Shown one piece after another: positions 8,739 to 17,679 of a stretch of 64,000 nt of DNA. The DNA comes from Belnapia rosea. Its GTDB lineage: Bacteria > Pseudomonadota > Alphaproteobacteria > Acetobacterales > Acetobacteraceae. The number at the start of each line of letters is the position of its first letter. Positions within the stretch are counted from its first letter, which is position 1. The translations under genes and the position numbers were made by a program. The stretch lies in contig NZ_FMZX01000018.1 of the NCBI RefSeq assembly GCF_900101615.1, positions 1 to 64,000 of the forward strand, written 5' to 3'. The notes under the pieces were generated by a model. It saw nothing but the letters and a program-made list of their open reading frames with translations, was not told where the DNA came from and made no database searches.

Positions 8739-9541
8739 CCCGGGATCTCGTCCGTCACCACCTGGAAATCCGCCAGGGTGCAGGGGCCGAAGGTGGTGGC
8801 GATGGCCACATCCGTCGCATCCCGCCCGCGTCCCATCAGGATGCGGCCGATGCGCGGCTGGTTGTTGCGGGCGTCGAAGGTATGCCATTCGCCGCCGAGA
8901 TAGACCTCGAACCAGGCGGCGAAATCCATCGGGCCGCCAGGCGGCACGCCGATATCGCCGAGCCAGCCGGTGCAGTAGCGCGTCGGGATGTTGAGGCAGC
9001 GGCAGAAGGTCACCGCGAGATGCGCGAAGTCGCGGCAGACGCCACGGCGTTCCATGTAGGCGCCCCAGGCGGTGCGCTGGGAGCTGGCATGCTCATAGCC
9101 GAAGGTGATGTGGTTGTTCACCCAGTCGCAGACCGCCTGCACCCGGGCCCAGCCCGGCGGCGTATTGGCAAACAGCGACCAGGCGGTCTCGGACAGGCGG
9201 TCCGTCTCGCAGTAGCGGCTGCCGAGCAGGAAGACGACGGCCTCGTCCGGCAACTCCTCGACGGGATGCTGGACCGCATCGGGCACGATCCGGTCGCAGG
9301 TCCCTGGATCCCGCACCACGAAGTCGGTGGAGATGGTCAGCCGCCCGGCAGGCGCGGTGATGCGCGTGCAGAGATTGCCGAAGCTGTCATTGTACTGGCG
9401 CAGCGGGACCAATGGATCGAGATGGATATAGGAGGATGTCTCCAGGTCCGGCACCCGGGACGGGTGGGGGCTGACCATGAGCAGCATCGGCGTCGGCTGC
9501 GGGCAATCATAGACGATCTGGTAGCCGGCGCGGATGCGCAT
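8735..9541 (-). CDS. Transglutaminase-like cysteine peptidase family protein (copy B)
   Basis: This 268-residue cytoplasmic protein has a beta-rich N-terminal region typical of bacterial transglutaminase-like proteins, followed by the papain-like core. The catalytic triad is visible: Cys169 in RRGVCRDFAHLA, His220 in EWHTFDARNN, and Asp223. It has no signal peptide. ATG at 9541 is the only methionine near the conserved start. The gene follows copy A after 26 bases and overlaps the amidohydrolase by four bases. Such proteins usually hydrolyse or transfer acyl groups on amides; the substrate is unknown. Confidence 0.85.
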   Translation of the reverse strand: MRIRAGYQIVYDCPQPTPMLLMVSPHPSRVPDLETSSYIHLDPLVPLRQYNDSFGNLCTRITAPAGRLTISTDFVVRDPGTCDRIVPDAVQHPVEELPDEAVVFLLGSRYCETDRLSETAWSLFANTPPGWARVQAVCDWVNNHITFGYEHASSQRTAWGAYMERRGVCRDFAHLAVTFCRCLNIPTRYCTGWLGDIGVPPGGPMDFAAWFEVYLGGEWHTFDARNNQPRIGRILMGRGRDATDVAIATTFGPCTLADFQVVTDEIPG

Positions 9542-9567
9542 GGCGTGAAGTCCTTCTCTCGGCTGGC

Positions 9568-10458
9568 TCAAAGGCGAGGCGGCCCATCCTGCGCCGCCTC
9601 CGTGACACTCACCTCGACGGTCATGCCGAGGCTGTCGGAGGGGAAGCCGGTCCAGCTGCCATGCAGCGGCACGGCCTGGCGGTGGTCGCGGGCGACGGCG
9701 ACGCGGATCAGGTCGCGGTTGCCGATGATGCCGTTGGTCGGATCCAGCTCCACCCAACCGGCCCCGGGGAGGTAGACGCGAAGCCAGGCATGGGTATTGC
9801 CGCCACCGACCCGCCCGCCCTGTTTCGGCACATAGAGGTAGCCGGACACGAAGCGGGCGGCGAAGCCGAGGGTGCGCACCGCCTCGATCATCAGCACGGC
9901 GAAGTCGCGGCATGTGCCGCTGCCGAGCCTGAGGGTCCGCAACGGGTCCTGCACCCCTTTCTCCTGCCGGGCGACATAGGTGAAGCGGGCCCGGATAGCA
10001 TGGGTGATATCGGCCAGCAGCTCGCGCGTCGCGGTCGGGCCGTCCTTGCGAAGGAACTGCCGGGCCCAGCGGTCCAGCTCGCCGTCCGGGTCGGGGTATT
10101 GCCGCTCGATCGAGCGGGCGAGGTCGGGCATCTCCTCGACGCCATAGGAGAAGGGATAGGTTTCCGCCCCCTCTCCCATCGGCAGTTCGAGCGCATTGCC
10201 TGGCGAATGCTCGAGGCGCACCAGGCTGTGGAAGCGCAGCTCGCGCGCCCGGCCGGCAAAGCGCGCGACGGCGACGCTGTTGCCGAAGACGTCATGCAGC
10301 CAGCGCAGCTCGACCGGCTCCGGCGTGATGGTCAGCTTCGATTCCAGCAGGCGCTGGTCATGCCCCTCCCGCGGGCGGAGCATCATCCGGTGCTCGCCGA
10401 AGGCCACCGGCTGGCGGTAGCGGTAGGTCGTGATGTGCTGCACGGTGAGGACCGGCAT
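9568..10458 (-). CDS. Transglutaminase-like cysteine peptidase family protein (copy A)
   Basis: This 296-residue transglutaminase-family protein starts MPVLTVQHITTYRYRQPV, the usual first strand of this group (YRY...V..G.HR.MLRPR), which fixes the start at 10458. The triad is Cys183 in GSGTCRDFAVLM, His223 in GGNTHAWLRVY, and Asp in ELDPTNG near 238. It heads the three-gene minus-strand cluster that runs into copy B and the HutG-like protein. No clear ribosome site precedes the ATG. Paired transglutaminase genes of different subtypes are common in Alphaproteobacteria, but their natural role is not established. Confidence 0.87.
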   Translation of the reverse strand: MPVLTVQHITTYRYRQPVAFGEHRMMLRPREGHDQRLLESKLTITPEPVELRWLHDVFGNSVAVARFAGRARELRFHSLVRLEHSPGNALELPMGEGAETYPFSYGVEEMPDLARSIERQYPDPDGELDRWARQFLRKDGPTATRELLADITHAIRARFTYVARQEKGVQDPLRTLRLGSGTCRDFAVLMIEAVRTLGFAARFVSGYLYVPKQGGRVGGGNTHAWLRVYLPGAGWVELDPTNGIIGNRDLIRVAVARDHRQAVPLHGSWTGFPSDSLGMTVEVSVTEAAQDGPPRL

Positions 10459-10779
10459 GCCGTCAGCCAGGCCGCCGGGTCGCGGGTGGGGACAGGACGG
10501 CGGTGCCGGATGGCTGCGGCTCACACATGGCGGGGTACTCCGGTGTCGCATACGGCGGCCACGGCCGCCGGGAGTCCGGTCGGTACAAGGCATCTGCTTT
10601 GCTTGGGGATTGATCTGACATAGGGGCCGATGCCCCAGGCTGTCGAGGCGGAATGGCGGATATCCAGGCCACGGCGCCGGTTTCGCAAATTCGTGATGCC
10701 GCGATGGCGGGCCTGCATGCTCCTGTCCCGGCGCGGTTACGGCCTATACATCTGGCCTCCGTTTGAGTAGAAGCCCGCC
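10459..10779. other. Divergent intergenic region, no gene seen
   Basis: These 321 bases separate the transglutaminase cluster from the DUF6481 gene. They hold two perfect hairpins, CGGCGGCC-AC-GGCCGCCG (10553-10570) and GGGGC-CGAT-GCCCC near 10624-10637. TATACA at 10745-10750 is placed correctly to be a -10 element for the DUF6481 gene, but its -35 is weak. No conserved protein or RNA was recognised. Confidence 0.5.
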
Positions 10780-11235
10780 ATGCCTGCCTTTAAATCCGAC
10801 AATTTCAACGACCGTCTCAGCGCCGCCTCCAAAGCCCGCCAGGCCCTGATGGAGAGGTTCCGCAACCAGCCGAAGCCGACCGACCCGGCTGTGCAGGAGC
10901 GGCTGGCGCAGCAAAAGGCGATCGCCGAGGCCCGTGAGGCCCGTATCGCTGAGCGCAAGGCGGCGAAGGAAGCCGAGGCCGCCCGCATCGCCGCCGAGGA
11001 GGCCGCCCGCCGGGCGGAGCAGGAGCGCCTCGCTGCCGAGGCCCGCCAGCGCGAGATCGAGGAGGCTGCCCGGAAGGCCGAGGAGACCCGTCAGCTCGCT
11101 CTCGAGAATGCCGACCGCGAGACCCGCGCCCGCATCCTCGACGACGAAAAGCGCCAACGGGCCCTGGCGCTGGCCGCCGAGCAGAAGGCGGCGCGGGATG
11201 CCCGCTACGCCGCCCGGAAGGCCCGCAAGAAGTAG
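10780..11235 (+). CDS. DUF6481 family protein, charged coiled-coil
   Basis: This 151-residue protein starts MPAFKSDNFNDRLSAASKARQ, the conserved opening of DUF6481, a family confined mostly to Alphaproteobacteria. From residue 40 to the end it is almost entirely Ala/Glu/Arg/Lys and would form one long helix or coiled coil (AEAREARIAERKAAKEAEAA and similar). The C-terminus is strongly basic (ARKARKK). It has no signal peptide, membrane segment or catalytic motif. It is a single gene, and its function is unknown. Confidence 0.8.
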   Translation: MPAFKSDNFNDRLSAASKARQALMERFRNQPKPTDPAVQERLAQQKAIAEAREARIAERKAAKEAEAARIAAEEAARRAEQERLAAEARQREIEEAARKAEETRQLALENADRETRARILDDEKRQRALALAAEQKAARDARYAARKARKK

Positions 11236-11238
11236 ATC

Positions 11239-12867
11239 CTACTCCGCCGCGGCGGCCGGGCGTGCCCCGGTGGCCGAAAGGCGGAAGCCCTCATAGCCGC
11301 GTGCGGCGATCTCGGCGCATTTCTCCCGATAGACGCCGACGCCGCCAATATAGGGCATGAAGACGCGGGGCTTGCCCGGCACATTGGCGCCCATGTACCA
11401 GGACGCCGCCTGCGGGTAGAGTGTGCGGTCGGCCACTTCATTCCCATGAGCCACCCAATCCTCCTCCGCTGACTGCGTCGCCTCGATCGTCGTCAGGCCC
11501 CGGGCGCGCAGATGGGCGAGGCAGTCGCTCAACCAATCCACATGCTGCTCGATCGAGACGATCATGTTGCTGAGCACCGAGGGGCTGCCCGGGCCGGTGA
11601 TCATGAACATGTTGGGGAAGCCGGCCGTCATCAGCCCGAGATAGGTGCGCGGACCGCCGGCCCATTTCTCGGCGAGGCCCAGCCCGCCGCGGCCACGGAT
11701 GTCGATGCGGGTGAGCGCCCCGGTCATCGCGTCGAAGCCGGTGGCGAACACGATGGCATCCACCTCCACCTCGCCCGCCGCGGTGCGGACACCACGCGGG
11801 GTGATGGCCTCGATCGGCGCCTCCCGCACATCCACAAGCGTGACATTCGGCTGGTTGAAGGTCTCGAAATACTCGGTGTCGACGCAGATGCGCTTGGTGC
11901 CGATCGGGTAGCCCTTGGGCGCCAGGATCTCCGCCACCTTCGGGTCCTTCACCAGGCCGCGGATCTTGTTGCGGACGAATTCCGCCGCCGTGTCGTTCGC
12001 CGCACGGTTGGTGATGAGGTCTGAGAAGGCGCCCATGAAGGCGGTGCCGCCCTTGGCCCAGCGCGCCTCGTATTCCGCCTCGCGCTCCTCCGGCGTGACC
12101 TCGAGGGCGGATTTCTCGTTCAGCCCGTAGAGGATGCCGGTGCGCATCATCCGCGCCTTGGCCCGGTGCGCCTCGTAGTCGGACTTCCACCAGGATTCGT
12201 AGTCGTCATCCATCGGGGCGTTGCGCGAGGGGATGCTGAAATTCGGCGTGCGCTGGAAGACGGTGAGATGCGCCGCCTGCCGGGCAATGACCGGGATGGC
12301 CTGGATGGCGGATGACCCGGTGCCGATGACGGCGACGCGCTTGCCGCTGAAATCCACCCCGTCATGCGGCCAGTGGCCGGTGTGGTAGGTGGCGCCGCCG
12401 AAGCTGTCTCGCCCGGCGATCTCGGGCAGCTTGGCGCTGGAGAGGCAGCCCGTGGCCATGATGCAGTAGAGGGCCGTGATGCGGTCGCCGCGATCGGTTT
12501 CGACCGTCCAGAGCCCGCTCGCCTCGTCGTATCGCGCCGAGGTCACCTGGGTCTCGAAGCGGATATCGCGCCGCAGATCCAGCGTATCGGCCACATGCGC
12601 GGCATAGCGCAGGATTTCGGGCTGGGAGGCGAAACGTTCCGACCAATGCCAGCTTTGCTGCAGCTCCGGCGAGAAGGAGTAGGAGTACTGCATGCTCTCG
12701 ACGTCGCAACGGGCACCCGGATAGCGGTTCCAGTACCAAGTGCCGCCGACGTCGTCGGCCTGTTCCAGCACCACCGCCGAGATGCCGAGGCCGCGCAGCC
12801 GGTGCAGCATGTACATGCCGCCGAAGCCGGCGCCGACGATCACCGCATCGATCTTGCTCTCGGACAT
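11239..12867 (-). CDS. Baeyer-Villiger-type flavin monooxygenase
   Basis: This 542-residue class B flavoprotein monooxygenase uses FAD and NADPH to insert oxygen next to a carbonyl or to oxidise heteroatoms. Visible are the first Rossmann motif GAGFGGMYM (12-20), DVGGTWYWNRYPGARCD (40-56, cyclohexanone monooxygenase-like), the Baeyer-Villiger fingerprint FGGATYHTGHWP (about 155-166), and the NADPH motif VIGTGSSAIQ (about 178). Length and motifs fit cyclohexanone/acetone monooxygenase relatives. The gene is single and divergent from the binding-protein-like gene at 12987. The substrate cannot be assigned. Confidence 0.88.
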   Translation of the reverse strand: MSESKIDAVIVGAGFGGMYMLHRLRGLGISAVVLEQADDVGGTWYWNRYPGARCDVESMQYSYSFSPELQQSWHWSERFASQPEILRYAAHVADTLDLRRDIRFETQVTSARYDEASGLWTVETDRGDRITALYCIMATGCLSSAKLPEIAGRDSFGGATYHTGHWPHDGVDFSGKRVAVIGTGSSAIQAIPVIARQAAHLTVFQRTPNFSIPSRNAPMDDDYESWWKSDYEAHRAKARMMRTGILYGLNEKSALEVTPEEREAEYEARWAKGGTAFMGAFSDLITNRAANDTAAEFVRNKIRGLVKDPKVAEILAPKGYPIGTKRICVDTEYFETFNQPNVTLVDVREAPIEAITPRGVRTAAGEVEVDAIVFATGFDAMTGALTRIDIRGRGGLGLAEKWAGGPRTYLGLMTAGFPNMFMITGPGSPSVLSNMIVSIEQHVDWLSDCLAHLRARGLTTIEATQSAEEDWVAHGNEVADRTLYPQAASWYMGANVPGKPRVFMPYIGGVGVYREKCAEIAARGYEGFRLSATGARPAAAAE

Positions 12868-12986
12868 GGTTCCTGGTCTCCGGGCCTGTATTGGCGCTCT
12901 GTTTGATCCCCGAGGGTTGCCCCTTGCGGCCAGCCCGCCACACTCTGCCCCCTTGAGTCAACGCCCGCCGGCCGGAGACGCCACCG

Positions 12987-13682
12987 ATGCAGGAACAACC
13001 CCGTGCGCCGCTGCGGGTCTTCTCCACCCTTGCGGTGATGGGCGCGATGCAGGCGCTGCTGCCCGAGCTGCAGGCCAGGACCGGCCAGCCCATCCATGCA
13101 GAATTCGCCCCGACCGCGGCCCTGCTGCGCCGCCTGGAGGCTGGCGAGCTGGCCGATCTCGCCATCCTCACCGCCGAGGCGGTGGAGGCGCTGATGGCCA
13201 GCGGCACCCTCCGGCTGGGCAGCCGGCGGGACCTCTGCGTCTCGGTGATCGGCGTCGCGGTGCGTGCCGGAGCGCCGCGGCCCGATATCGCGACACCCGA
13301 GGCCTGCCGCGCGGCCCTGCTTGGCGCCCGCTCCATCGCCTATTCCCGCGCCGGGGCCAGCGGCATCTTCTTCGCCGGGCTGATCGAGCGGATGGGCATC
13401 GCCGAGGCCATCAATGCCAAGGCCACAGTCATCCCCCAGGGCCTGACCGGCGAATTGGCGGCACGTGGCGAGGCGGAGCTCGCCATCCAGCAGGTGAGCG
13501 AGCTGATGACGGTGCCGGGCGTCGATATCGTCGGGCCGCTGCCGGAGGCGCTGAACACGCGGGCAGTCTTCTCGGCGGGGGTCTTCGCCGGGGCGGCGGA
13601 GGGGGCGGGCCTGCTGCTCGCCGAGATCGGGCGGGCCCTCACACCTGGCCTGCTCGAGGCCAATGGTCTCCTGCCGAGCTGA
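12987..13682 (+). CDS. ModA-like substrate-binding domain protein without signal peptide
   Basis: This 231-residue protein has the fold signature of molybdate/thiosulfate-type periplasmic binding proteins. It opens RVFSTLAVMGAMQALLPELQ and contains EAGELADLAILTAEAVEAL, SIAYSRAGASGIFF and LAIQQVSELMTVPGVDIVGPLP. Unlike a true binding protein, it lacks an N-terminal signal sequence, so it should be cytosolic. No transporter is adjacent. It is followed 59 bases later by an SDR on the same strand. It may sense or store a small ligand; that is inference. Confidence 0.72.
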   Translation: MQEQPRAPLRVFSTLAVMGAMQALLPELQARTGQPIHAEFAPTAALLRRLEAGELADLAILTAEAVEALMASGTLRLGSRRDLCVSVIGVAVRAGAPRPDIATPEACRAALLGARSIAYSRAGASGIFFAGLIERMGIAEAINAKATVIPQGLTGELAARGEAELAIQQVSELMTVPGVDIVGPLPEALNTRAVFSAGVFAGAAEGAGLLLAEIGRALTPGLLEANGLLPS

Positions 13683-13741
13683 GACCTGAGCCGTTCCAAT
13701 CGGCCGCAATCAGGCTAGCCTCCACGCCGGAGGAGACGTCG

Positions 13742-14539
13742 ATGAACGAGGACAACCCCTACCCCGCCGACCTCTTCGCCGGGGAGGCCGCGCTGGTGAC
13801 CGGCGCGGGATCCGGCATCGGCCGCGGCGTCGCCGCATGGCTCGGGCGCTGCGGCGCGACGGTGCTGGCGAGCGACCTCGACCCCGCGCGTGGCGAGGCA
13901 ACAGCGGCAGCGCTGCGGACGGCGGGGGCCCGGGCGGAATTCCTGCAGGCCGATCTGGCGGGCGAGGATGGGCATGCGGCGCTGGCGGAAGCGGCCATGG
14001 CGCATGGGCCGGTGGCAATGCTGGTCCATAGTGCCTCGCCGCCGCGACGGGAGGGACAGACGGTTGGTGCCGTGACCCCCGCGGAATGGGATGCGATGGT
14101 CGACACCAATCTGCGATCCGGCTTCTTCCTCGCCCGCGCGCTCGGCCAGCGGATGGTTGCGGCGGGGCTGCGCGGGCGGATGCTCTTCATCACCTCCCTG
14201 CATGCCGGGACGCCGCGGAACCTGCCGCATTACAGCGCCGCCAAGGCCGGGCAGGTGATGCTGGTGCGGGAGCTGGCACGGTATTTCGGCCCGGCCGGCA
14301 TCCGGGTCAACGGGGTGGCGCCGGGGGCGATCCCCGGCGGCGGCTTCCAGGGGGATTTCGAGGCCCTGGCCAAGCAGGTGCCGATGGGCCGGGTCGGCAG
14401 CCCGGAGGATATCGCGCGCGCAGCCATCCCGCTGCTCTCGGACCGTTGCATGCCTTATGTCACGGGTGCGGTGCTGCCGGTGGATGGCGGCCTGGCACTG
14501 GGCAACTGGATCGAGAGCGCCTCGGCGCTCGACGCCTAA
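13742..14539 (+). CDS. SDR family oxidoreductase
   Basis: This 265-residue short-chain dehydrogenase/reductase shows the NAD(P)-binding TGAGSGIGRG motif near residues 20-29, SDLDP near 43, HSAS in place of the usual NNAG near 98, catalytic Ser in TSLHAG near 143, and the YSAAKAG active site near 161. The C-terminal PYVTGAVLPVDGG is classic for the family. The chosen ATG at 13742 follows GGAGGAGACGTCG. It may be co-transcribed with the preceding ModA-like gene. Its end overlaps convergent arfB by four bases. The substrate is unknown. Confidence 0.88.
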   Translation: MNEDNPYPADLFAGEAALVTGAGSGIGRGVAAWLGRCGATVLASDLDPARGEATAAALRTAGARAEFLQADLAGEDGHAALAEAAMAHGPVAMLVHSASPPRREGQTVGAVTPAEWDAMVDTNLRSGFFLARALGQRMVAAGLRGRMLFITSLHAGTPRNLPHYSAAKAGQVMLVRELARYFGPAGIRVNGVAPGAIPGGGFQGDFEALAKQVPMGRVGSPEDIARAAIPLLSDRCMPYVTGAVLPVDGGLALGNWIESASALDA

Positions 14540-14958
14540 TCGGCGACCGGCTTCCCTCGCCCCCGCTTGACATCGGCCCGCTTCGACTTCCCCTCCAGGC
14601 GGCGCTTCTTGGAAGCGAGGGTGGGCCGCGTCGGCCGGCGCGGCGGCGGGGGTGGCGTCGCCGCCTCGCGGATCAGCGCCAACAGCCGCTCCAGCGCATC
14701 CTCCCGGTTCCGCTCCCGCGTGCGGAAGCGCTGGGCGGTGATGATGATGACGCCGTCCTGGGTCAGCCGGTGCCCGGCCAGCCGCTCCAGCCGCGCCCGC
14801 ACCGTATCCGGCAGGTTGGGCGAGAGCCGGGCGTTGAAGCGGAGCTGGACCGCCGTCTCCACCTTGTTGACATTCTGCCCGCCGGGGCCGGAGGCGCGGA
14901 TGAAGTCCTCGGTCAGCTCATCCTCGGCGATGGCGATTCGATTGGTCACCGGGATCAT
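14536..14958 (-). CDS. arfB: Alternative ribosome-rescue factor ArfB (peptidyl-tRNA hydrolase)
   Basis: ArfB (YaeJ) enters stalled ribosomes lacking a stop codon and hydrolyses peptidyl-tRNA. The 140-residue protein has the release-factor-like GGQ domain (GPGGQ at residues 24-28, then NVNKVETAVQL). It ends in the essential basic tail, rich in Lys/Arg from about residue 108, that enters the mRNA channel. The gene is third in eutB-eutC-arfB and overlaps eutC by ATGA, so its translation appears coupled to that of an ethanolamine enzyme, an unusual place for a rescue factor. Confidence 0.93.
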   Translation of the reverse strand: MIPVTNRIAIAEDELTEDFIRASGPGGQNVNKVETAVQLRFNARLSPNLPDTVRARLERLAGHRLTQDGVIIITAQRFRTRERNREDALERLLALIREAATPPPPPRRPTRPTLASKKRRLEGKSKRADVKRGRGKPVAD

Positions 14959-15698
14959 GGGGTGAGCCGGGGCGTCGTGGGCTGCTCGTCCTTCAGGGCG
15001 ACGCCGGTGGCGCCCAGCCGCAGCGCGGCGCCGGCGAGCCAGGCCAGCTTCTCCGCCGCCGCCGCGGGCGAGAGGCCGCCGGGGCGAATATTCGAGATGC
15101 AGTTGCGCTCGGCATCCGTCCGCCCGCGCCGCGGGCCCAGGGTGAGGTAGAGGCCGAGGCTGTCGGTGGCGGAGAGGCCTGGCCGCTCGCCGATCAGCAC
15201 CGCGACCATGCCGGCGCCCATCGCCTCCCCGATCTCGTCGCCGAGCGCGACCCGGGCCTGGCTTGCGAGAATGATGGGGGCGATGGCGAGGCCGGCGCGG
15301 CGCAGCAGCGGCAGGGCCGCGGCGATGAGCGCCGGGGCCTGGGTCCGCACGCCCGTGGCGCAGAGCCCGTCAGCGACGACGAAGAGGAAGGCGCCCGGCG
15401 CTGGCGGCAGCCCGGCACGATCCGTCTCGCGCAGGCGGCGGCCGAGATCGGGGCGCAGCAGATAGCTGCGGCGGTCCGCGGCCTGGCTTGCCACGCTCTG
15501 CATGGGGAGGTCCAGCGGGGCGAGCTCGGCCTCGATCGCGGCGAGGTCGAGGGACGAATGCACGGCATCCCGTGCCCGGGCATGCGCCTCCTGGAAATCG
15601 AGATGCGCCGCGGTCGGCAGCCCATGCCCGGCCCGGCCGAGCGCCACGCGGGCGGCGGTGAAGCGGCGCAGCTCCACCCAGGGAACCGGCGCGCTCAT
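14955..15698 (-). CDS. eutC: Ethanolamine ammonia-lyase small (light) subunit
   Basis: EutC is the small subunit of the adenosylcobalamin-dependent lyase that turns ethanolamine into acetaldehyde and ammonia. At 247 residues it is near the family norm. Characteristic segments are RTHLDFQ-like TAAHLDFQEAHARARDAVH (30-48), FVVADGLCATGVRTQAPAL and the end motif RNCISNIRPGGLSPAAAAEKL. The start overlaps the eutB stop by four bases, and its stop overlaps arfB. No microcompartment genes are present, so the pathway here is the simple cytosolic form. Confidence 0.93.
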   Translation of the reverse strand: MSAPVPWVELRRFTAARVALGRAGHGLPTAAHLDFQEAHARARDAVHSSLDLAAIEAELAPLDLPMQSVASQAADRRSYLLRPDLGRRLRETDRAGLPPAPGAFLFVVADGLCATGVRTQAPALIAAALPLLRRAGLAIAPIILASQARVALGDEIGEAMGAGMVAVLIGERPGLSATDSLGLYLTLGPRRGRTDAERNCISNIRPGGLSPAAAAEKLAWLAGAALRLGATGVALKDEQPTTPRLTP

Positions 15699-17059
15699 CC
15701 GAGGCCGATCAGCGCCGGTGCCAGCGGCAGCTGCCCGGCGCCGCTCGCGGCTTCGATGCCCATCCGTTCCATCCAGGCCTCGAATTCCGGGGCGGGCCGC
15801 CGGCCGAGCGCGGCGCGCAGATAGAGGCCGTCATGGAAGGAGGTGGATTGGTAGGCCAGCATCACGTCATCCGCACCCGGCACGCCCATCACATAGGTGA
15901 CGCCAGCGACGCCGAGCAGGGTGAGCAGGGCATCCATGTCGTCCTGATCGGCCTCCGCGTGGTTGGTGTAGCAGACATCCACCCCCATCGGCAGGCCGAG
16001 CAGCTTGCCGCAGAAATGGTCCTCCAGCCCGGCGCGGGTGATCTGCTTGCCGTCGAACAGGTATTCCGGCCCGATGAAGCCGACGACGGAGTTCACCAGC
16101 AGGGGCGAGAATTCGCGCGCCACCGCATAGGCTCGCGCCTCGACCGTCTGCTGGTCGCAACCATGATGGGCCTCGGCCGAAAGGGCGCTGCCCTGGCCGG
16201 TCTCGAAATACATGCAATCCGTCCCCACCGTGCCCCGTCCGAGGGCGAGTGCCGCCTGATGCGCCTCCTCCAGCAGGGCGAGGGAGACGCCGAAGCTGCG
16301 GTTCACCCCCTCCGTCCCCCCGATCGACTGGAAGACGAGATCGACCGGCGCCCCGCGCTCCATGGCGAGAAGGCTGGTGGTGACATGGGCGAGGACGCAA
16401 GACTGGGTCGGGATGCCATAGCGGTCCCGCACCGCATCCAGCAGTTCGAGCAGGCGAAGGGTGGTCTCGAGGTTGTCGGTGGCTGGATTCACCCCGATCA
16501 CCGCATCCCCGGAGCCGAGCAGGAGGCCGTCGAGGATCGCTGCCGCCACGCCGCGCGGATCATCCACCGGGTCATTCGGCTGAAGCCGGAGGGAGAGCCG
16601 GCCCGGCAGGCCGAGCGTGTTGCGGAAGCGGCTGGTGACGTGGCACCGGGCGGCGACCGCCACGAGATCCTGCAGCCGCATGATCTTGGAGACGCTGGCT
16701 GCCATTTCCGGCGTCAGCCCGCGACGGAGCCTGGCCAGCGCCTCCGGCCCGGCGGCGAGCAGCCAGTCGCGGAAGCCGCCCACGGTCAGGTGGGCGACGG
16801 GCGCGAATGCCCCAGCATCGTGCCGGTCGAGGATCAGTCGGGTCACCTCATCCGCCTCATAGGGGATGACGGCCTCGTTGAGGAAATGCCGCAGCGGCAG
16901 GTCGGCCAGCGCCCGCTGGGCCGCCACCCGCTCCTGCGCGGTCTCGGCGGCCATGCCGGCCAGCACATCGCCCGAACGCAGCGGTGTCGCCCGCGCCAGC
17001 AGGGTCCTGAGATCCGGGAAGAGGTAGCGGGTGCCGCCGACGGCCTGTGCGAAGCCCAT
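15695..17059 (-). CDS. eutB: Ethanolamine ammonia-lyase large (heavy) subunit
   Basis: EutB carries the TIM-barrel active site of ethanolamine ammonia-lyase. The 454-residue protein starts with VGGTRYLFPDLRTLLARATP, equal to the usual EutB N-terminus. It contains RLQPNDPVDDPRGVA near residue 157, GVNPATDNLETTL near 187, and DCMYFETGQGSALSAEAHHG near 280. ATG at 17059 gives a normal length. It is first of the coupled eutB-eutC-arfB unit. No EutA reactivase, transporter or aldehyde dehydrogenase is in the window, and no cobalamin riboswitch was recognised upstream. Confidence 0.95.
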   Translation of the reverse strand: MGFAQAVGGTRYLFPDLRTLLARATPLRSGDVLAGMAAETAQERVAAQRALADLPLRHFLNEAVIPYEADEVTRLILDRHDAGAFAPVAHLTVGGFRDWLLAAGPEALARLRRGLTPEMAASVSKIMRLQDLVAVAARCHVTSRFRNTLGLPGRLSLRLQPNDPVDDPRGVAAAILDGLLLGSGDAVIGVNPATDNLETTLRLLELLDAVRDRYGIPTQSCVLAHVTTSLLAMERGAPVDLVFQSIGGTEGVNRSFGVSLALLEEAHQAALALGRGTVGTDCMYFETGQGSALSAEAHHGCDQQTVEARAYAVAREFSPLLVNSVVGFIGPEYLFDGKQITRAGLEDHFCGKLLGLPMGVDVCYTNHAEADQDDMDALLTLLGVAGVTYVMGVPGADDVMLAYQSTSFHDGLYLRAALGRRPAPEFEAWMERMGIEAASGAGQLPLAPALIGLG

Positions 17060-17144
17060 GGAAGCGGTTTAGCAAGCACCGGGCCGCTCTTGCCAGCCTG
17101 GCCCGGCGGCGGGAGGATGCTGGCCAGGGACCGAGGGGAAACGC

Positions 17145-17669
17145 ATGTCGGATGCTGCCGAAGACTGGCCGGACCAGATCTATGACCTGTTGAAGGAGCA
17201 TGGCATCCGCCAGGTGGCACTGGTGCCGGATGCCGGGCATTCCCGCCTCATCAAGCGCTGCCTCGCCGACAACGACATCAAGGTCGTGACGCTCACCACC
17301 GAGGAGGAGGGCATCGGCATGCTCTTCGGCGCCTGGCTGGGCGGCGAGAAGGGCGTGCTGCTGATGCAGAGCTCGGGCGTCGGCAACTGCATCAACATGC
17401 TCTCGGTGCCGATCGCCCACCGCACGCCGCTGCCGATGATCGTCACGATGCGGGGCGACTATGGCGAGTTCAACCCCTTCCAGGTGCCGATGGGGAACGC
17501 CACCCAGACCGTGCTTGAAGCCATGGGCACGCTGGTGAAGCGTGCGGATGCGCCGGAGGATGTGGCGCCGACCGTCAATGCCACGCTCAGGATGGCCTTC
17601 AACACCTATCGCCCGACCGCGACCCTGATCGGCCAGCGCGTCATCGGCGCCAAGACATTCGGCAAGTGA
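17145..17669 (+). CDS. TPP-dependent decarboxylase, N-terminal (PYR-domain) subunit, ComD-like
   Basis: This 174-residue protein is one half of a split thiamine-diphosphate enzyme of the sulfopyruvate/phosphonopyruvate decarboxylase group. The TPP-activating glutamate lies in TTEEEGIGMLFGAWLGGEKG (53-72), followed by LMQSSGVGNCINML, both close to ComD. ATG at 17145 has GAGGGG upstream. The catalytic partner starts 10 bases after its stop. The block continues with a 2-hydroxyacid dehydrogenase and MmgE/PrpD, which suggests decarboxylation of a 2-oxoacid made by that dehydrogenase. The true substrate is uncertain. Confidence 0.82.
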   Translation: MSDAAEDWPDQIYDLLKEHGIRQVALVPDAGHSRLIKRCLADNDIKVVTLTTEEEGIGMLFGAWLGGEKGVLLMQSSGVGNCINMLSVPIAHRTPLPMIVTMRGDYGEFNPFQVPMGNATQTVLEAMGTLVKRADAPEDVAPTVNATLRMAFNTYRPTATLIGQRVIGAKTFGK

Positions 17670-17679
17670 GGGGCGGGAA

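Noticed and set aside
17060-17144. Cobalamin riboswitch before eutB
   Set aside because: The divergent region is only 85 bases and carries no B12 box.
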